The notes under the pieces: model-generated
What the model saw: the letters and a program-made list of their open reading frames with translations, nothing else
Database searches by the model: none
What the model was told of the DNA's origin: nothing
From: Carallia brachiata
Taxonomy: Eukaryota > Streptophyta > Magnoliopsida > Malpighiales > Rhizophoraceae
Length of the DNA: 64,000 bases
NCBI GenBank assembly: GCA_021464245.1
Contig: JADCRB010000037.1
Span: forward strand, 4,294,056-4,358,055
Reading direction: 5' to 3'
Part shown: positions 59,277-64,000 of the stretch, one piece after another
Layout of the letters: each line of letters starts with the position of its first letter
Numbering within the stretch: position 1 is the first letter of the stretch
Program-made: the position numbers and the translations under genes

Positions 59277-61419
59277 ATGTCTTGCTACGTGAGCAAATAC
59301 GCTGGTAAATCTTACGCCACTCGCTCCTCTTCCTCTTCCTCTTCTTCCGTTATTATTATTATTATTATTGTTGTTTTTTTTTTTTTTTTTTTGTTAGATC
59401 CTTTGATTTTTTGTTTAATTCTTTTTTGTTGATTGTTGTTTTGTAATAAGGCGTTATTATCTTCTTTCTTTTTGCTTGATCTATCTTCTTTCTCTGGTTT
59501 TTATTGTTTTGGTATTTCGTTTTACTTCCTTTTTTTTTTTGTAGATCTGTCGCTTGATCGGCAATTAATTACTAAGCATCTTTGGCTTACGGTCTGATTA
59601 CTGATTTGGTTTTAAGTATTTATTTGAGTTTTCGTATCGATGCAGTCCGAGCCGATCTGTGTTCTCACGGTAAACACAGTTTTAGTTTATGTCTGATGCT
59701 GACAAGTGACAGTACACTCGTTGTCTTTTAAATTGGATCCGGTTCATGTTATGTAAGAAAGCTAATTGGTTTCGGTTTTCTTTGCTAATTAGGAAATTAG
59801 TTAAATGCTTTGGACACCGTAAGTGGGTATCAGCTGGCTAGAGTGCTATTGTTAGTTAGCTTTTAAAAAGTTGTCCAACTCTGTTGTCATTTGATTGAAT
59901 GGTGTAGTTTGGAATTTATCAGATCTTGTTGATGGTTTTATTATTCTTTTCTTTTAATTTAAGGGGGAAACAAAAAGAGAGAAAGCGTGACTGAGGTTTT
60001 ACCGTGCTGAAGATATTGCTGTCTTTAGTATATGGTAGTAAATGAACGCAATGGTTTGGTTATTTGTTGGAGAATGGGTCTTTCTGTTTGGTTGGATGTT
60101 CCATTTGCTGCGGGAGGAGGCCGAGAAATATGATTAGAATTTTTCATTCAATATGATCTGATGTTTCTCGCATTTTTTGGCAGATGAGCTCATTGCCAAT
60201 GCTGCTTACATTGGTACCCCTGGGAAAGGTATTCTTGCTGCTGATGAATCTACCGGAACAATTGGCAAGCGTCTGGCCAGCATCAATGTTGAGAATGTCG
60301 AGGAAAATAGGCGTGCTCTCCGTGAGCTACTGTTCACTGCCCCTGGTTCCCTCCAATACCTTAGTGGAGTAATTCTTTTCGAGGAAACACTGTACCAGAA
60401 GACTGCATCAGGTATTGCCCCCTAATCTTTATCAGATCGTGGAAGAGGGTTTTTGATGGTACTCCGTGCTTGAAGAGGCTTTGCATTCCCAAATTGTCGC
60501 ACAGCAAAATTTTGTAGTTTCTTAGCGAATGTTTGATCTCATTCTTTGGTCATACTTTTTTTCGTTAACACTATGATTATGTAATTTTAATCGTTCAGGC
60601 AAGCCCTTCGTTGAGCTCTTGAAGGAGAACGGTGTGCTTCCTGGGATTAAGGTTGACAAGGGCACTGTTGAACTTCCTGGCACCAATGGTGAGACAACAA
60701 CCCAGGGCCTTGACGGTCTTGGAGACCGTTGCAAGAAGTACTATGAAGCTGGTGCTCGTTTTGCTAAGTGGCGTGGTGTGCTTAAAATTGGCCCCACCGA
60801 GCCATCTCAGCTGGCCATCAACGAGAATGCCAACGTTTTAGCCAGATATGCTATCACTTGCCAGCAGAATGGCTTGGTCCCCATTGTGGAACCTGAGATC
60901 TTGGTTGATGGACCTCATGACATTAACAAGAGCGCTGACGTGACTGAACGTGTTCTTGCTGCATGTTACAAGGCCCTGAATGACCACCATGTTCTTCTTG
61001 AGGGTACTCTTTTGAAGCCTAACATGGTGACTCCTGGATCAGAATCTCCTAAGGTTGCCCCTGAAGTTATTGCTGAGTACACAGTTCGTACACTTCAACG
61101 CACTGTGCCTGCTGCAGTTCCCGCCGTTGTATTCTTGTCTGGTGGCCAAAGTGAGGAGGAAGCTACCCTCAACCTCAATGCCATGAATAAGCTAAAGACG
61201 AAGAAGCCATGGAGTCTTTCCTTCTCCTTTGGACGTGCTCTTCAGCAGAGCACCCTCAAGGCTTGGGCCGGCAAGCAGGAGAATGTAAAGAAGGCCCAGG
61301 ATGCTTTCCTTGTCAGGTGCAAGGCTAACTCAGAAGCAACCCTTGGTACTTACAAGGGCGATGCTACTCTCGGTGAGGGTGCTGCTGATAGCCTTCATGT
61401 CAAGGATTACAAATACTGA
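59277..61419 (+). CDS. FBA: Cytosolic class I fructose-bisphosphate aldolase
   Basis: It catalyses reversible cleavage of fructose 1,6-bisphosphate to dihydroxyacetone phosphate and glyceraldehyde 3-phosphate in glycolysis and gluconeogenesis. Three exons, 59277-59304, 60184-60411 and 60599-61419, join with matching phases to 358 residues, the standard length. Class I features: [15 protein letters not shown] near the N-terminus with the active-site aspartate, KWRGVLKIG with the substrate-binding lysine, the Schiff-base lysine in [15 protein letters not shown], the phosphate-binding [18 protein letters not shown], and a C-terminal tyrosine (KDYKY) needed for full activity. The N-terminus [13 protein letters not shown] has no transit peptide, so it is the cytosolic type, as in Arabidopsis FBA4/FBA6. 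The first exon has only nine complete codons and is missed by simple frame searches. Introns of 879 and 187 nt follow GT-AG. No breaks seen. Confidence 0.97.
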
Positions 61420-64000
61420 GGATTTTGTCATGTCTCTGGAGCTATAGTCTTAGGGCTTTCATTTTGTTGCTGATCGACTTAAGTGTGCAAGTAAGCATAA
61501 TAAGAGGCTTGAGGAAATATGGGCATGTCGGAATTTGAATGCGTTTTGGTCAGTTTCTGTTGATGACTGTTTATGTTTCGTGTTTCGGTTGTTTAATTGA
61601 ATGAAAGTATTTGACTGCCTTTTTGTGCAAATTTAGTTTTTGCCCGCTTTTCACCTGGTACCTATGTTTGCCCGATTATCTGTTTAATTTCATGTTTCTT
61701 GGCGAATTACATAATGTTTTGATGCAATCTTTACTCCCTATCTGACAGTGAAGTAATGAAGTCTCCGACTTTTGACCATCTTACCGGATTTATAGGCGTA
61801 ATGACCAGGTTCTTATGGTCAGTTTAAGAGTAGCGAGACACCCTTGTAAAAGGACCAGAATAAAAGAATATTTTGCAGCTACTAATCTTTCTGTTTAGGA
61901 GTTCGCGAGCTAAGCAGGTTTCGGAGGGATTGTTAGATGGGAATCCCCTGGGTAGGCAGGCTCATTGCGAATCCAGGGGCAATCGGCGTGAATAACACTG
62001 TTCTGGAACCATCCGTCCGAATTTTGAGCCAAAACTAAAGATGCCGAATATTCGATTTATGCGGGGAATAAAGTGCTACAATAATGAAGATTGTGCCTCC
62101 CTCGGGAAAAATAATAAATAAATAAATAATGAAGCATGTACAATGTGCATGATGGAAGCTCGATCCGCGGAAGCTTGTGGGTATCCCAACAGCCCTGGTT
62201 CCCGGGTCAGGCCTATAGGTTCCTATGTGAACCACAGTGGGCTAATCCAAATGGTTTTCTGGAAGGCTATGATTCTTGTGCTTAAAATTGATAAATCGCA
62301 CATGACCAAAAAAAAAAAAAAAAAAGATAAATCGCACAGCCATCTGAAAAATGTGATTCTTATGCCTATAATAAAAATTTTAAAAGGCCAATAAATTTTT
62401 ATAGCCCAAGTTCTACTGATTTTTTTTTATAAAAAAATAAAGGTAATAACTCACAGTTTTATAAAAAGAATTGTGTTGAATATACTGTAAAAACGGTTTA
62501 ACGCTATACACTGAATTCATAAAAGAGTACACTCCATGAGCTCAACAAAAGTCACAACCAATCACTTGCTTTGTAGGACTAGTCTTACATGTAGTTTCAC
62601 TGAACATTTTAGCGACGTTTTAAATTTATAACTTCAAAGTACCAATGAAGCCCTAAAACTACTGGTTCTACGAGTTCTTCTGGCCTAGGATGTGGTTTAC
62701 CAAGCTTTCACATTATCAATTTGTGAGTTTTATTAACGATTAATAAATTAAAGTGTTTTCTTTTTTTATTTCCTTTTAATTAGAAATTCCCATAGTTTTA
62801 ATTGTTTTTTCACAGTTAATCCTTTTTATTCTAACCTTTTTCTTTTTTCCATGAGGTGAAAGGGGGCCTTCTTGGGTAAATGGTCCAGTTGGACGCGGAT
62901 GGCATGCTCTTAACTCGTGGCGGCCTTTTGACCCAGATCATTTGTGTATCCAGCACACCCGACTTGGCAGTCAAATTCATTGGGCCACCTTGCTGGGCTG
63001 GTTGCCCATTATTAAAAATAGGTACGTATAAAAGGACGCAAAAGGGTCCAGCAGCTTGGAAGCCTGAGCGTGCGTTATTCTAACCAACACTAATTTGTTA
63101 ATTATAATTATAATTTGATAATTAAGAGAAGCAGTGACTCAGAAGAAAAGGCCGACACTTCGATCAAGAAAGGAATATAAATCCTGACTGCTACAAGTTT
63201 TCAGAAATTCAATAAGTAAGAGTCTTGTTGTCCACTTTTAAATAAGTAATAATAAATAATAATATAATAATATTTAATAATTTATTTTTTTATAAATTTA
63301 ATTATTTAATAAAAAATATTACTTTATATTATTTTAAAATATTTAAATAAAATAACTAATATTTTTTTCATACGCAATACTCAAATCCTCATGCAGCTGA
63401 TATTGCCATTTTTGGACAGAAAAATTAAAGGAAGATGGAAAGCCTGGAGTTCCCAATTCAAGGCAGAATTAGGGAGGGAGGCAGCATGGCAGGATTTCTG
63501 TTAAGCTCAGTAACTAGTCACATCAAATTGCATTACCCACTGCCAGTCACCCCCTTCTCTTCGATTGATCCATCTAAATTTGTTTGCTTTTAAGCTTTCC
63601 CATGATACCATTTCTCATTGACTTAAAATTTCTATGATGTCTCCAGATTCTGCAACAAGCAAGCTGGCGTGAAAATGCAAGAAAAAGGAAACACGGATTA
63701 CAAAGAAAATAAGAAAAAAAGCTGATTATCAATGAAGGGACTACTGGTACTTTAGCTGCTTCTTGTCATTGTACTGTCTCCCTTTGCTTGGGCTAATTGG
63801 CATTTTTTCTCCTGAAAGGGAAGCTTCTTTTACTCTTTATCAAGTACACGGGAAGTCTCCCTGTAACATGAGTCATGACGCATTCAAAAGTATCTTTTAC
63901 GTAATATTTGTCTGGCCAAAAATAAATTCTATTGTTGTCAAAAACTATAAAATTTTATATTGGTTAAATCTAAAAATTTAATATGATTTATAATATTTTT
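61420..64000. other. Aldolase 3' region and intergenic sequence
   Basis: 61420-61640 is probably the aldolase 3' UTR (T-rich, with a TTGAATGAAAG segment near 61595). 61899-61957 weakly resembles the internal control region of 5S rRNA. No further gene is supported to the window end. 62310-62326 is an A run, and 63240-63365 resembles the dispersed AT-rich repeat. Short frames at 62143-62394 and 62880-63083 have no recognised domain. Confidence 0.4.

Overview
The window is nuclear DNA of a flowering plant, most likely a eudicot. It is A/T-rich, genes are sparse and split by GT-AG introns, there is a nuclear tRNA gene with internal pol III boxes, and the intergenic space is filled with small plant transposons, microsatellites and one LTR retrotransposon. 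I cannot name the species.

Layout. 1-15 kb holds no convincing gene: decayed AT-rich repeats, two related poly(A) retroposons (3.85-4.7 kb and 9.4-10.5 kb), a hAT-like MITE with terminal inverted repeats and an 8-bp target duplication (5.3-6.05 kb), and fold-back elements. 15.4-26.4 kb is a large plus-strand DEMETER/ROS1-family 5-methylcytosine DNA glycosylase gene of about 19 coding exons. Its catalytic helix-hairpin-helix, Fe-S cluster and C-terminal domains are recognisable, but the reading frame breaks several times in the N-terminal exons and once in the catalytic exon. 27.3-28.96 kb is a minus-strand F-box/LRR-FBD-like gene, also frame-broken. 30.84-31.17 kb is a tRNA-derived SINE with an 18-bp target duplication. 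33.4-35.9 kb holds the exons of an unrecognised, broken minus-strand gene. 36.84 kb is a tRNA-Leu(AAG). 42.5-44.0 kb is an intact, intronless membrane protein with lectin, EGF-like and PAN/Apple regions but no kinase. 48.15-51.86 kb is a non-coding LTR retrotransposon with 435-bp LTRs, a perfect 5-bp target duplication and an internal array of about 22-bp repeats. 53.3-54.25 kb is an intact DUF868 protein. 59.3-61.4 kb is an intact three-exon cytosolic fructose-bisphosphate aldolase.

How it fits together. The genes are not one pathway. From memory of Arabidopsis, ROS1 (At2g36490), a DUF868 gene (At2g36470) and an aldolase (At2g36460) are near neighbours, and another aldolase (At5g03690) lies beside a lectin/PAN protein (At5g03700). 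This window appears to carry both sets together, so it looks like the unfractionated ancestral segment and supports naming the glycosylase a ROS1/DML1 orthologue.

The genes from 16 to 36 kb show frame breaks and those from 42 to 61 kb do not. Some breaks lie in homopolymers and the sequence contains an undetermined base (59266), so assembly error and real pseudogenization both remain open.
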